From: an uncultured Pseudomonadales bacterium
Lineage (GTDB): Bacteria > Pseudomonadota > Gammaproteobacteria > Pseudomonadales > Pseudohongiellaceae
DNA length: 64,000 bases
Assembly: GCA_943842505.1 (NCBI GenBank)
Contig: CALTDI010000023.1
Span: 1-64,000 of the forward strand
Reading direction: 5' to 3'
In this document: positions 8,608-17,369 of the stretch, piece by piece
Numbering within the stretch: the first letter of the stretch is position 1
How the letters are laid out: each line of letters starts with the position of its first letter
The notes under the pieces: model-generated
What the model was told of the DNA's origin: nothing
Seen by the model: only the letters and a program-made list of their open reading frames with translations
Databases searched by the model: none
Made by a program: the position numbers and the translations under genes

Positions 8608-10551
8608 ATGCTTAACGAAATACCCTTGTCCAGGCCCGACACGCCGTTGCTGGACAAGGTAGACAATTCTACCGATCTGAAACTTCTGGAGCTGAATCAA
8701 TTAGCTCAGCTGGCGGATGAACTGCGCGCCTATCTTCTTTACTCCGTGGGCCAGACCGGCGGACATTTTGGCGCAGGCCTGGGCGTTGTCGAGCTGACCA
8801 TTGCCCTGCACTATGTATTCGACACACCGAAGGACAAGCTGGTCTGGGACGTGGGTCACCAGGCCTACCCTCACAAGATACTAACCGGCCGCAGAGACCA
8901 GATGCTGACCATGCGCCAGGCCGGCGGCCTGGCTGCCTTCCCGAATCGAGGCGAGAGCGAATTTGACACCTTTGGCGTCGGTCACTCCAGCACATCGATC
9001 AGTGCTGCATTGGGCCTGATGGTAGCGGCACGCTTGCAAGACAAGCAGCGGCACAATATTGCGGTAATCGGTGATGGAGCGATGACGGCGGGCATGGCAT
9101 TCGAGGCGCTAAATCATGCCGGCCATCTCGATGACAATATTCTCGTGATTCTCAACGATAATAATATGTCTATCTCCAACAACGTAGGCGGTCTCTCGAG
9201 TTACTTCGCTCGCATGTGGGCGAGCAAGCCCTACAATTTTATTCGTACCGGCAGCAAGCGCGTTCTCTCAAAAATTCCACCGGCATTGCGGGCAGCGCAT
9301 CGCGCAGAAGAATACATGAAGGGGATGGTGTCACCTGGCACGCTATTCGAGGAAATCGGCTTCAACTATATAGGCCTTGTAGATGGCCATGACACGAACG
9401 GCCTGGTCGAGATTCTAAGTAACATCAAGACGCTGCGCGGGCCGCAGCTGCTGCATATCGTTACCCAAAAGGGTAAGGGCTATCTTGAGTCTGAGAACGA
9501 TCCCTTCGGCATGCATGCCTTGAGCAAGATCGATCCTGGCGCCAGCGCGAAGAATGGGCCTACAGAAGAAGCAGCAGAGGAAACCGTGGAGGTAGCAGCG
9601 AAAGCCACATCCTCCCCGAGCTATTCGGAAGTCTTCGGCGATTGGCTTTGCGATGCTGCGCAGCATGATGAGCTCGTCGTAGGTATCACGCCCGCCATGG
9701 GTGAGGGCTCAGGCATGCGCAAGTTTGCCATGGAATTTCCAGAGCGTTTCCACGATGTGGCGATTGCCGAACAGCACGCTGTCACCTTTGCAGCCGGCAT
9801 GGCCTGTGATGGACTGAAGCCCATCGTTGCCATCTATTCAACATTCCTGCAGCGGGGCTACGATCAGTTGATTCATGATGTTGCCCTGCAGAATCTCAAC
9901 GTCATGTTTGCTATCGATAGAGCCGGGCTTGTCGGTGAGGATGGCCCTACCCACGCCGGTAGCTTCGATCTCAGTTATCTGCGCTGCATACCGAACATGT
10001 TGCTGATGACGCCTAGCAACGAAGATGAAACTTACAAGTTACTTTCCACCGGCTACCATCATACTGGCCCATCGGCGATACGTTATCCTCGAGGCAAGGG
10101 ACCGGGCAAGGAAATAGAAACAGGGCTGGAACCAGTAACAATAGGCAAGGCTGTTGTGCGCCGCAGCGGCAAGTCAGTCGCTATTCTCGCCTTCGGCAGC
10201 ATGGTAACTCCTGCGCTGGAAGTCGCGGAGGATCTCAATTCGACGGTAATCGATATGCGCTTCGTTAAGCCGCTGGACGAAGAAATCATTGACGATATGG
10301 CAGCGAAACACCAGTTGATAGTAACCATCGAAGAGAACACTGTAATGGGCGGCGCAGGATCTGCCGTCAACGAATTCCTACTCGCCTCCAACTATCAAAT
10401 ACCGGTTCTGAATCTGGGGCTACCCGATACCTTCCTGGAGCATGGCAAGGTGCCAAAAATGCTCGCAGACGCCGGCCTGGACGCGACAAGTATTGCCTCG
10501 GCGATCAAGAAGAAACTGAAAGACTGCAAGATTCATTCGGAAGCCGTCTAG
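8608..10551 (+). CDS. dxs: 1-deoxy-D-xylulose-5-phosphate synthase
   Basis: A 647-residue thiamine-diphosphate enzyme, the first step of the MEP isoprenoid pathway (pyruvate plus glyceraldehyde 3-phosphate to DXP). The N-terminal domain carries the ThDP-binding pattern [18 protein letters not shown] and [13 protein letters not shown]. The HFGAGLG and [11 protein letters not shown] motifs are near residues 53 and 92. The middle domain has the catalytic Glu region [13 protein letters not shown], and the transketolase C-terminal domain follows. A moderately variable linker (alanine and glutamate rich) separates the domains near residue 310-335. The arrangement with ispA is canonical. Confidence 0.96.
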   Translation: MLNEIPLSRPDTPLLDKVDNSTDLKLLELNQLAQLADELRAYLLYSVGQTGGHFGAGLGVVELTIALHYVFDTPKDKLVWDVGHQAYPHKILTGRRDQMLTMRQAGGLAAFPNRGESEFDTFGVGHSSTSISAALGLMVAARLQDKQRHNIAVIGDGAMTAGMAFEALNHAGHLDDNILVILNDNNMSISNNVGGLSSYFARMWASKPYNFIRTGSKRVLSKIPPALRAAHRAEEYMKGMVSPGTLFEEIGFNYIGLVDGHDTNGLVEILSNIKTLRGPQLLHIVTQKGKGYLESENDPFGMHALSKIDPGASAKNGPTEEAAEETVEVAAKATSSPSYSEVFGDWLCDAAQHDELVVGITPAMGEGSGMRKFAMEFPERFHDVAIAEQHAVTFAAGMACDGLKPIVAIYSTFLQRGYDQLIHDVALQNLNVMFAIDRAGLVGEDGPTHAGSFDLSYLRCIPNMLLMTPSNEDETYKLLSTGYHHTGPSAIRYPRGKGPGKEIETGLEPVTIGKAVVRRSGKSVAILAFGSMVTPALEVAEDLNSTVIDMRFVKPLDEEIIDDMAAKHQLIVTIEENTVMGGAGSAVNEFLLASNYQIPVLNLGLPDTFLEHGKVPKMLADAGLDATSIASAIKKKLKDCKIHSEAV

Positions 10552-10580
10552 AGGTCTCCGAAACCAACATAGTTTTCTGA

Positions 10581-10612
10581 GGCTCGTGAGAAACCTGCAT
10601 GACTCTCACGAG
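10581..10612 (+). terminator. hairpin after dxs
   Basis: A perfect 10-base inverted repeat, GCTCGTGAGA at 10581-10590 and TCTCACGAGC at 10603-10612, with a 12-base loop lies 30 bases after the dxs stop codon. Only TTCTCC follows, so it is a weak terminator at best; it could also be an mRNA 3'-end stabiliser or lie in the cobO leader. Confidence 0.6.
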
Positions 10613-10644
10613 CTTCTCCACCCAAACCAATACCGGAGCACAGT

Positions 10645-11253
10645 GTGTCTACATCCGAGGAAAGAGCCATACGCCATAAGAAGGCGATGCAACGCAAGAA
10701 AGAATATATCGATGGCCGCATCGCCGAGGCAACGATCGACAAGGGCTTGATGGTTGTTCTCACAGGCAATGGCAAAGGTAAGAGCACCTCGGCCTTCGGC
10801 ATGTTGGCACGCAGTGTGGGCCATGGTCTTCGCTGTGGCGTCATCCAATTCATTAAGGGCCAGTGGGAGTGTGGCGAGCAGATGCTTTTCGCCGATAATC
10901 CCCTGGTTGAATTTCATGTAATGAATACAGGGTTTACCTGGGAGACTCAGGATCGAGACAAGGATATCGCTGCAGCCGAGGAGACTTGGAAGCACGCCGC
11001 ATCGATGTTGAAGAACCCGGAGTTCGATGTAGTTATTCTCGACGAGTTAACCTATATGCTCACCTACGGCTATCTGGACAAGGAGATGGTGTTGTCCGCC
11101 CTGGAGGGAAGGCCTGCCGCTCAGCACGTGATAGTCACCGGGCGCAGCGCGTCAAAAGAACTTATAGAGCTAGCCGACACCGTGACCGAACTGGGCGAAA
11201 ATAAACATGCCTTCTATGATGGTGTGAAAGTTCAGAAGGGCATCGACTACTGA
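10645..11253 (+). CDS. cobO: cob(I)yrinic acid a,c-diamide adenosyltransferase
   Basis: A 202-residue CobA/CobO/BtuR-type corrinoid adenosyltransferase that makes the adenosyl ligand of coenzyme B12 from ATP. The Walker-A-like GNGKGKSTSAFG lies near residue 41. The family motifs VIQFIKGQWECGE and VVILDELTYML follow. Translation starts at GTG with GGAG seven bases upstream. The stop codon shares its last base with the ATG of btuF (TGATG), so the two are translationally coupled. No corrin-ring genes are nearby, so this serves salvage of imported cobamides. Confidence 0.93.
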   Translation: MSTSEERAIRHKKAMQRKKEYIDGRIAEATIDKGLMVVLTGNGKGKSTSAFGMLARSVGHGLRCGVIQFIKGQWECGEQMLFADNPLVEFHVMNTGFTWETQDRDKDIAAAEETWKHAASMLKNPEFDVVILDELTYMLTYGYLDKEMVLSALEGRPAAQHVIVTGRSASKELIELADTVTELGENKHAFYDGVKVQKGIDY

Positions 11254-12179
11254 TGCGCTATTCTTCTCGCGATATCGCCAAGCCGCTATTGCGACCTGCA
11301 CTGCTGCTAACTTGCCTGTTTACTTTTCTGGCTCTGAGCCAGAATTCTCTTGCCGCCGAAGTTCTGGACGATGAAGGTTCGGTAGTTCGACTCGACAGGC
11401 CTGCCGAACGTATCATCAGCCTTGCACCCTCACTCACTGAACTACTCTTTGCAGCGGGCGCCGGCTCGAAAATGGTGGGGGTCGTCAATTACAGTGACTA
11501 CCCACCGCAGGCGAAGACGCTGCCGATAATCGGCCGTCATGATCTGCTGGATATGGAGAAGATTCTGCAACTTCGACCCGACCTGGTCGTGGCCTGGCAG
11601 AGCGGAAACCCCAGAGCCTCGGTCAATCGACTGCGGGAACTGGGAATAACAGTCTATATCGCCGAACCCAAAAACCTCGCCTCGATCCCAAGTCATTTGC
11701 GGCGACTCGCCGTACTAGCTGGTACCGAGACTGCGGCAGATAGAGTGATAGATGATTTCGAAGCCAAACTTGGCGCGCTGTCTGAAAATTTCAGGCACAG
11801 GTCGCCTGTTAGAACGTTCTACCAGATATGGGACAGACCGCTGATCAGTGCAGGAGGCAATGAATTGATTAACGACATTATCAGCCTATGCGGCGGTGTA
11901 AATATCTTCGCCGATATTCAGCTCGTTGCCCCCAAGGTGAGTACGGAAGCCGTGCTAGTGAGAAACCCGCAGGCTATCGTCGCAAGCGGCATGGACATAG
12001 AACGTCCAGAATGGTTAGACGACTGGCTCAAATGGGAGCAACTCAGCGCGGTCGCTACTAACTCACTGTTCTTCGTGCCCCCGGAACTGCTGCAGCGTCA
12101 TACGCCACGCGCATTGCTTGGTGCCGAGCGCATGTGTGAACAGATAGACCTTAGCAGGACACGGTTGGAGACTAACTAA
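11253..12179 (+). CDS. btuF: cobalamin-binding periplasmic protein, BtuF-like
   Basis: A 308-residue substrate-binding protein of the BtuF/FecB class III fold, predicted to bind vitamin B12 in the periplasm for an ABC importer. An N-terminal hydrophobic signal segment (LLLTCLFTFLALSQNSLAA) ends near residue 35. It is followed by ERIISLAPSLTELLFAAGAG and VGVVNYSDYPPQA, typical of BtuF. Later segments include QLRPDLVVAWQSGNP and IISLCGGVNIFA. No BtuC or BtuD partner is present in the window. It is coupled to cobO and converges with the phosphatase gene, overlapping it by four bases. Confidence 0.88.
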   Translation: MRYSSRDIAKPLLRPALLLTCLFTFLALSQNSLAAEVLDDEGSVVRLDRPAERIISLAPSLTELLFAAGAGSKMVGVVNYSDYPPQAKTLPIIGRHDLLDMEKILQLRPDLVVAWQSGNPRASVNRLRELGITVYIAEPKNLASIPSHLRRLAVLAGTETAADRVIDDFEAKLGALSENFRHRSPVRTFYQIWDRPLISAGGNELINDIISLCGGVNIFADIQLVAPKVSTEAVLVRNPQAIVASGMDIERPEWLDDWLKWEQLSAVATNSLFFVPPELLQRHTPRALLGAERMCEQIDLSRTRLETN

Positions 12180-12850
12180 CCGCCTTCGTATTCCGCGGCG
12201 TTGTGAAACACCAGACTCGCACCCACCTTTTCATCATCGTCTGCGCCCGCGCTAGCGGAAACGGCAAGAGTAATTCGACTGAAAGAGGCGAAGGGAATGT
12301 GTAGCGGGTAACTGCGATTAAGTGGCATGCCTAATACCGTAGGCAGTACAACTCTTAGAACACCACCGTGGGTTACGATCAACACATGACTGCCATCGGG
12401 CAGATGCGCGATCTCACTCCACGCCTGTAATACTCTGTCTCTGAACGGCAGAAAAGCCTCGCCATTCGGCGGCACCAACTTCGACACGTCTTTGCGGAAT
12501 TCCCTAAACTGCTCTGCTGCCTTGTCTCGCCAATCCGAGAGCAGCATGCCGTCCCAGTCGCCGTAATCAATTTCCTGCCATTGCTCTTGCACCTGCAACT
12601 GCACTCCGGTCTCGCTCGCCAGGTGTTCGGCGAAGACTCGACAACGTTGGAGCGGGGAGGAAATTAGGTGGGTCCAGCGAGGGGTCGCCGCGGATGTCTT
12701 TAACTCGGCGCATAGCGCTGCCGCCTTCTGCATCTGCGACCAGCCCAAATCACTCAGGGGATGATCGACGCGGCCGCGCAATACTTCACCGCCTACCGGT
12801 TCTCCATGGCGCAAAAAATCTACAGTAATCTGTTTTTTCGGGGAAGACAC
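12176..12850 (-). CDS. histidine phosphatase family protein (possible alpha-ribazole phosphatase)
   Basis: A 224-residue phosphoglycerate-mutase-like histidine phosphatase. The catalytic signature FLRHGEPVGG is near residue 12, with the second-shell arginine in SSPLQRC, the acid in EIDYGDWDG, and the second histidine in VTHGGVLR. The start is a GTG. Its position beside cobO and btuF suggests CobC-like removal of phosphate from alpha-ribazole phosphate during cobamide assembly, but histidine phosphatases are promiscuous, so this is inference. It follows ribA by 27 bases on the same strand and could be read from the rib transcript. Confidence 0.75.
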   Translation of the reverse strand: MSSPKKQITVDFLRHGEPVGGEVLRGRVDHPLSDLGWSQMQKAAALCAELKTSAATPRWTHLISSPLQRCRVFAEHLASETGVQLQVQEQWQEIDYGDWDGMLLSDWRDKAAEQFREFRKDVSKLVPPNGEAFLPFRDRVLQAWSEIAHLPDGSHVLIVTHGGVLRVVLPTVLGMPLNRSYPLHIPFASFSRITLAVSASAGADDDEKVGASLVFHNAAEYEGG

Positions 12851-12877
12851 AAACTAGCTCGTCAGCATTAGCATGCT

Positions 12878-13471
12878 TTAAGTGGGCTTATTGATATGGC
12901 CCATTTTATCAACCTTCACCGCCAGGTAATTTTCGTTGTGAGGATTGGCACCGGTATGTATTGGTACTATTTCCGTCACCTGAATACCCATCTCGGTTAT
13001 TGCGTCTATCTTTTCAGGATTATTGGTCATCAGACGCAGACTCTTGATGCCGAAATGATCGAACATGGGTTTACAGATTTGATATTCACGAAGATCAGGA
13101 TCGAAGCCGAGCTGCACATTAGCCTCTACCGTATCGGCTCCAGTGTCTTGCAGGGCATAGGCCTTTATCTTGTTTAACAAGCCGATGCCTCGCCCTTCCT
13201 GACGCAGGTACAGGATTATGCCACGCCCTTCTTTCGCAACACTCTCCATGGCGCACTGTAGCTGCGGCCCGCAGTCACAACGCAGACTGAACATACAGTC
13301 GCCGGTCAGACATTCGGAGTGGACTCTGCAAAGAAGTGGTTGGTCTGAATCAGGCTCGCCGAAAACTAGAGCCACATGCTCTTTGCCATTACTCTCGTCT
13401 TCGAAGCCATGAATCGTGAATTGTCCCCACTGTGTGGGCAAGATCGCCGATGCTACAAATGAAACTGTCAA
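12878..13471 (-). CDS. ribA: GTP cyclohydrolase II
   Basis: A 197-residue stand-alone GTP cyclohydrolase II, the first committed step of riboflavin synthesis. The zinc-binding pattern C-x10-C-x-C is intact ([16 protein letters not shown]). The catalytic region [21 protein letters not shown] and the [10 protein letters not shown] motif are present. Its length is normal. It lies at the end of the minus-strand run ribD-ribE-ribBX-ribH-nusB-thiL-pgpA-ribA. Because the RibA-like half of the neighbouring ribBX lacks the zinc cysteines, this gene probably provides the GTP cyclohydrolase activity. Confidence 0.95.
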   Translation of the reverse strand: MTVSFVASAILPTQWGQFTIHGFEDESNGKEHVALVFGEPDSDQPLLCRVHSECLTGDCMFSLRCDCGPQLQCAMESVAKEGRGIILYLRQEGRGIGLLNKIKAYALQDTGADTVEANVQLGFDPDLREYQICKPMFDHFGIKSLRLMTNNPEKIDAITEMGIQVTEIVPIHTGANPHNENYLAVKVDKMGHINKPT

Positions 13472-13498
13472 AAAGCTTTCCTCTAGATCTTTAGGACC

Positions 13499-13972
13499 TT
13501 AGCCAATTAGCACAACCAGGGCCTGTATACACAGGGCGGCCATTATACCTGCTAAAACATCATCAAGCATGATTCCCAGCCCCCCAGCGAGCTCTTTATC
13601 TGCCCATTTAATGGGCCAGGGCTTAAAAATATCCAGCACCCGAAACAGCGCGAAGCCCAAAATAGCCCAAATCAGGCCGCTTGGCGCCATAAACATGGTA
13701 ATCCAATAGCCTACAAACTCGTCCCAGACTATGCCTCCATGATCATGTACCCCTAGATCTTCCGCCGTTTTGCCGCATAGCCAGATGCCCAGCACAAAGC
13801 TCACTAGAATCATCACCGCATAAAGCAGCGGCGACATGGCGGGTAGCAGCAGATATATAAGCAGGGCAACAACAGTACCTGCTGTGCCAGGAGCCTTTGG
13901 GGACAAACCCGAGCCGAAACCAAAGGCTAACAGGTGTATCGGGTTCCTTAATATTGCCTTGTTTGAGTTCAT
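13499..13972 (-). CDS. pgpA: phosphatidylglycerophosphatase A
   Basis: A membrane phosphatase that converts phosphatidylglycerophosphate to phosphatidylglycerol. The PgpA signatures are all visible: GFGSGLSPKAPGTAGT, GGIVWDEFVGYW, FRVLDIFKPWPI and GIMLDDVLAGI. The frame is open up to 14119, which would overlap thiL by more than 100 bases. The ATG at 13972 gives 157 residues, matches the usual PgpA length and leaves 40 bases after the thiL stop codon, so I use it. The gene order nusB-thiL-pgpA is canonical in gammaproteobacteria. Confidence 0.93.
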   Translation of the reverse strand: MNSNKAILRNPIHLLAFGFGSGLSPKAPGTAGTVVALLIYLLLPAMSPLLYAVMILVSFVLGIWLCGKTAEDLGVHDHGGIVWDEFVGYWITMFMAPSGLIWAILGFALFRVLDIFKPWPIKWADKELAGGLGIMLDDVLAGIMAALCIQALVVLIG

Positions 13973-14012
13973 GGTTATCTTAAGAATAGTTATCTTACTA
14001 CTAGTTAGCTTA

Positions 14013-15047
14013 TCAGGCTGACTGAACCGATGCGAAATGCTGATAGGCTCGCGTTGAAAAATTGACTGGCGCTCCATCGGTGTCGAGATAGGCGACGCCT
14101 TCTCCGCTGACGATCTCACCGATACAGCTTACTCTCACACCGATTTCTCTGGCCAGTCTCTCCAACTCGGCACAGTCTCCCTCGGGGACGGTGAAACATA
14201 ACTGATAGTCATCACCACCAAACAACGCAGCCACTATTCGGTTCTCAGTATCCATGCAGCGTTGGGTAGGCATCGAATACGGCAAGGCATCTATGTTTAC
14301 AGTGGCGGCCATTGAGCTGGCTGCGAGAATATGCCCCAAGTCGCCCTGCAAGCCATCGGAGATATCGATGCAGCTGGAAAACAATCTTCCAGCTGCTGCG
14401 GCTAGTTCAAGCTGCGGCTGTGGCTTGAAAAAGGCATCGCTGAAGTATTGTCTATCTTGATCGCTGAGGGACTGTGCCGCGAATGAAAAGCTACTGCCTA
14501 GATGTGAGTCTAGCCCGAGCGCGAGCAGAGCAACAGCCCCATCGCCTAAATTGCCACTGACGTAAATTTTATCACCGATATTCGCAGCACTGCGGCGGGC
14601 CGCCTGCGATCGATCGACTAAGCCCTGAACCTGTATGCTAATACTCAGCGGACCGCGACTGGTATCACCGCCCACCAGAGGGCAATTGTATTGTTTGGCG
14701 AGGCTCGCCAATCCCTCACTAAACCTCTGTAGCCAGACCTCATCACTATCGGGAAGCACGAGGCCCAGAGTAAAACAGTAAGGCTGTGCAGCCATCGCCG
14801 CCAAATCGCTTAGGTTGACGGCAAGAGAGCGGTTAGCTATCAGTGCCGGGTCTGCATCGGCGGGGAAATGTATACCGGAGATCAGCACATCCATCGACAT
14901 GGCTAGATGCTTGCTCGCAGGAACATCGATGAGCGCGGCATCATCACCGATCCCAAGCTCGATTCCATCGCGCTTGAAGGACAAATTCGGATTCGCAAAA
15001 TAGCGCCGAATAATCTCAAACTCTGACTGGCTGCTGGATTTGTCCAT
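14013..15047 (-). CDS. thiL: thiamine-monophosphate kinase
   Basis: A 344-residue ATP-dependent kinase of the PurM/ThiL fold that converts thiamine monophosphate to the active diphosphate, the cofactor of Dxs and others. Recognisable motifs are GIGDDAALIDVP near residue 33, MSMDVLISGIHFP, the metal-binding NLSDLAAMAAQP, and VGGDTSRGP. The C-terminal part carries the family CIDISDGLQGDLGHI and GGDDYQLCFT segments. Its length is normal. It lies 72 bases after nusB and 40 before pgpA in the conserved cluster. Confidence 0.95.
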   Translation of the reverse strand: MDKSSSQSEFEIIRRYFANPNLSFKRDGIELGIGDDAALIDVPASKHLAMSMDVLISGIHFPADADPALIANRSLAVNLSDLAAMAAQPYCFTLGLVLPDSDEVWLQRFSEGLASLAKQYNCPLVGGDTSRGPLSISIQVQGLVDRSQAARRSAANIGDKIYVSGNLGDGAVALLALGLDSHLGSSFSFAAQSLSDQDRQYFSDAFFKPQPQLELAAAAGRLFSSCIDISDGLQGDLGHILAASSMAATVNIDALPYSMPTQRCMDTENRIVAALFGGDDYQLCFTVPEGDCAELERLAREIGVRVSCIGEIVSGEGVAYLDTDGAPVNFSTRAYQHFASVQSA

Positions 15048-15119
15048 GAAGTTGCATACCGGCGATAGCTCAGCGACCGCCTGTAGGGCGCGATCGATCT
15101 GAACGGCTTATTGCACTGG

Positions 15120-15695
15120 CTATTTGGAAGCTTGTTCTACCGGCCGCAAAGTCACAGCCAACTTATCCAAGACACCGTTAATATATTTATGGCTTTCGGT
15201 AGCTCCGAAGGTTTTGGCCAGCTCCACACATTCGTTGATGACAACTCGGTAGGGGACATCTATTCGATTAGCCAATTCGAACGTTCCAAGGTATAGCAGA
15301 GCCCGCTCGACCGGATCTAGGGACTTTAACTCACGGTCCAATAAGGGACTTATATGTTGATTCAGGATTTCTTGCTGCTTGGGTATCTCCAGAAAAACTT
15401 CCGCGAAATATTCCCAGTCTATCTTGCCGCCATTCTGTTCATGGAATTGCGCTTCAATCGCCAGGGGATCGGATTGACTAATATGCCATTGATACAGAGC
15501 CTGCATGATCAGAGTGCGAGCCTTGCGCCGCTGGGCAAGAGGTAGTTTACTCTTGGCACGAGGCCTATTTTTTGCGGGAGCCGAAGAACTGGCTTCTTTT
15601 TTAGGCTTAGCTTTAGGTTTTGGCTTAGCCTTAGGTTTAGGTTTAGGCTTAATTTTAGCCTGAGCTTCGATCTTGGGGTCGGCCTTGGATGGCAC
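15120..15695 (-). CDS. nusB: transcription antitermination factor NusB with basic low-complexity N-terminal tail
   Basis: Residues from about 52 onward form a normal NusB domain (RRKARTLIMQALYQW, then ALLYLGTFEL and YRVVINECVELAKTFG), the rRNA antitermination factor that pairs with NusE/S10. The unusual part is the first 50 residues, an almost pure Lys/Pro/Ala tail with KPKPKAKP repeats, where family members normally have only a few residues. The start is GTG, supported by GGAG nine bases upstream inside ribH. The ribH stop TAG is in the same frame, only one codon (CTA) before this GTG. The tail may add RNA affinity; that is inference. Confidence 0.9.
   Translation of the reverse strand: MPSKADPKIEAQAKIKPKPKPKAKPKPKAKPKKEASSSAPAKNRPRAKSKLPLAQRRKARTLIMQALYQWHISQSDPLAIEAQFHEQNGGKIDWEYFAEVFLEIPKQQEILNQHISPLLDRELKSLDPVERALLYLGTFELANRIDVPYRVVINECVELAKTFGATESHKYINGVLDKLAVTLRPVEQASK
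15598..15663 (-). repeat. hexameric repeat encoding the NusB Lys-Pro tail
   Basis: On the plus strand this segment is a degenerate array of TTAGGT, TTAGGC and TTTTGGC hexamers. Read on the minus strand it encodes alternating Lys-Pro and Lys-Ala codon pairs of the NusB tail. Such an array is prone to expansion and contraction in steps of two codons. Confidence 0.75.
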
Positions 15696-15698
15696 TAG

Positions 15699-16175
15699 CT
15701 AGTGCTCCAATTGTCTTAACAGGCTAACCATCTCTATGGCAGTGATTGCAGCCTCGGCACCTTTGTTTCCAGCCTTGGTTCCTGCTCGCTCTATTGCCTG
15801 TTCTATCGAATCGACGGTTAGAACGCCGAATGAGACGGGCTTGCTAGACGCCAGACTCACCTGACTCAACCCCTTTACACATTCACCGGCTACGTATTCA
15901 AAATGCGGTGTTCCACCGCGAATTACCGCACCCAAGGCAATCACAGCATCGCAGTCATCGCCAGAGGCTATCTTCTGAACCGCAAGTGGCAGTTCGAATG
16001 CACCCGGCACCTTGATGACCATAATGTCTTTATCCATCACGCCATGCTTGCGCAATACATCGATCGCACCTTCGAGCAAATGGTCTACGATGAAGCTATT
16101 AAACCGCGCTACAGCGATAACATATCTGGCTGACGCATTGTTATAATTGCCTTCGATTGTCTTTATAGTGCTCAT
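15699..16175 (-). CDS. ribH: 6,7-dimethyl-8-ribityllumazine synthase
   Basis: A 158-residue lumazine synthase that joins the ribityl-pyrimidine and dihydroxybutanone phosphate intermediates. Motifs include [35 protein letters not shown] (substrate loop), [21 protein letters not shown] with the catalytic histidine, and [17 protein letters not shown]. Length is normal. It ends with TAG, then CTA, then the GTG of nusB in the same frame. It lies between ribBX and nusB in the conserved riboflavin block. Confidence 0.95.
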   Translation of the reverse strand: MSTIKTIEGNYNNASARYVIAVARFNSFIVDHLLEGAIDVLRKHGVMDKDIMVIKVPGAFELPLAVQKIASGDDCDAVIALGAVIRGGTPHFEYVAGECVKGLSQVSLASSKPVSFGVLTVDSIEQAIERAGTKAGNKGAEAAITAIEMVSLLRQLEH

Positions 16176-16220
16176 TACCTATTCCTACTTGTTCTTCTCT
16201 ATCTATTAAGAATTAGACTG

Positions 16221-17333
16221 CTATTTCTCGAATGCGACGAACTCAACTACTTCAAGGTCGAAGCCTGAAATAGCATTAAATTTGGCCGGGAAACTCAATA
16301 GCCGCATTTGGCCGACTCCCAAATCTCTGAGAATCTGCGAGCCCGTACCTATGGTTAGATCGCTGCCACCCCGATTCGTCTGATTCGCCTCGGAGCCATC
16401 GGTAAGTATATTCGCTATATTCTGCTCCATACTCTGACCATAGTCTTCGCCCGATAATAACACAGCAACCCCATTGCCTTCCTCGGCAATTTTCTTCAGG
16501 GCATCGCCGAACGACCAACTGGTGCGACTGGAGTTATAGACCTCGCAGATATCACGGACCGTATTTGGAATATGCACCCGCACCAGCAGGGGGACATCGG
16601 CTGCAATTTCACCCTTAGTAAATGCCAGGTGCAGACTGCCACTTATAGAGTCCTTGTAGGTATGGACGTCGAACTCACCGAACTTGGTTTCCATCTTGGC
16701 GCTAGAGATCTTGGTAACCGTGTGCTCGTTGGCGATTCGGTAGTGAATCAGATCGACAATAGTACCAATCTTGATCTTGTGCTTTTCAGCAAACTTCTCC
16801 AGATCGGGGCGTCTAGCCATCGATCCGTCTTCATTCATAATCTCGACGATTGCGGCCGCCGGCGAGTAGCCTGCCAGACGCGCGAGGTCGCAGCCCGCCT
16901 CGGTATGACCGGCTCTGCGCAGTACGCCGCCCGGTTGTGCCATGATGGGGAAAATATGTCCAGGTTGCACAATGTCATCGGCAGCGCTCTCGCGCCCAAC
17001 CGCCACTTGAATAGTGCGCGCCCGATCTGCCGCCGAGATACCGGTAGTAACCCCGGTCGCCGCTTCAATTGAGACGGTAAAATTGGTGTTATAGGGTGTA
17101 TTGTTTTCATTCACCATAAGTGGCAACTTCAGATGTTTGCAGCGCTTATGGGTGAGAGTTAGGCAGATCAGTCCGCGCGCATTGGTCGCCATAAAGTTTA
17201 TATCTTCGGTACGCACGCGCTCGGCGGCGATAATTAGATCGCCCTCGTTCTCTCTATCTTCATCGTCCATCAATATCACCATCTTGCCCTGGCGAATATC
17301 GTCGATGATCTCTTCTATCGAATTCAACTTCAT
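16221..17333 (-). CDS. ribBX: DHBP synthase fused to a degenerate GTP cyclohydrolase II domain (RibBX type)
   Basis: Residues 1-200 form 3,4-dihydroxy-2-butanone 4-phosphate synthase, with DDEDRENEGDL near residue 23 and RRAGHTEAGCDLARLAG near 140. Residues about 210-370 resemble GTP cyclohydrolase II, but the C-x10-C-x-C zinc site is absent: the equivalent region reads VHIPNTVRDICEVYNSSRTSWSFG. This matches the RibBX variant known in Proteobacteria, where the second domain is not catalytic. A complete ribA downstream supports that. The 370-residue length fits a fusion. No FMN riboswitch is recognisable upstream. Confidence 0.9.
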   Translation of the reverse strand: MKLNSIEEIIDDIRQGKMVILMDDEDRENEGDLIIAAERVRTEDINFMATNARGLICLTLTHKRCKHLKLPLMVNENNTPYNTNFTVSIEAATGVTTGISAADRARTIQVAVGRESAADDIVQPGHIFPIMAQPGGVLRRAGHTEAGCDLARLAGYSPAAAIVEIMNEDGSMARRPDLEKFAEKHKIKIGTIVDLIHYRIANEHTVTKISSAKMETKFGEFDVHTYKDSISGSLHLAFTKGEIAADVPLLVRVHIPNTVRDICEVYNSSRTSWSFGDALKKIAEEGNGVAVLLSGEDYGQSMEQNIANILTDGSEANQTNRGGSDLTIGTGSQILRDLGVGQMRLLSFPAKFNAISGFDLEVVEFVAFEK

Positions 17334-17369
17334 AGTTTATTCAAACTCTTTGCTACTCTTTTAACTCAC

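Noticed and set aside
10552..10644. Cobalamin riboswitch before cobO
   Set aside because: The gap is too short and lacks the conserved B12-box sequence; it holds only a simple hairpin.
13973..14119. Upstream extension of pgpA overlapping thiL
   Set aside because: The extension would add 49 residues not seen in PgpA; the ATG at 13972 gives the normal length and no overlap.
15695..15699. RibH-NusB as a single fused protein
   Set aside because: Both proteins are complete on their own, a TAG separates them and a ribosome site precedes the nusB GTG.
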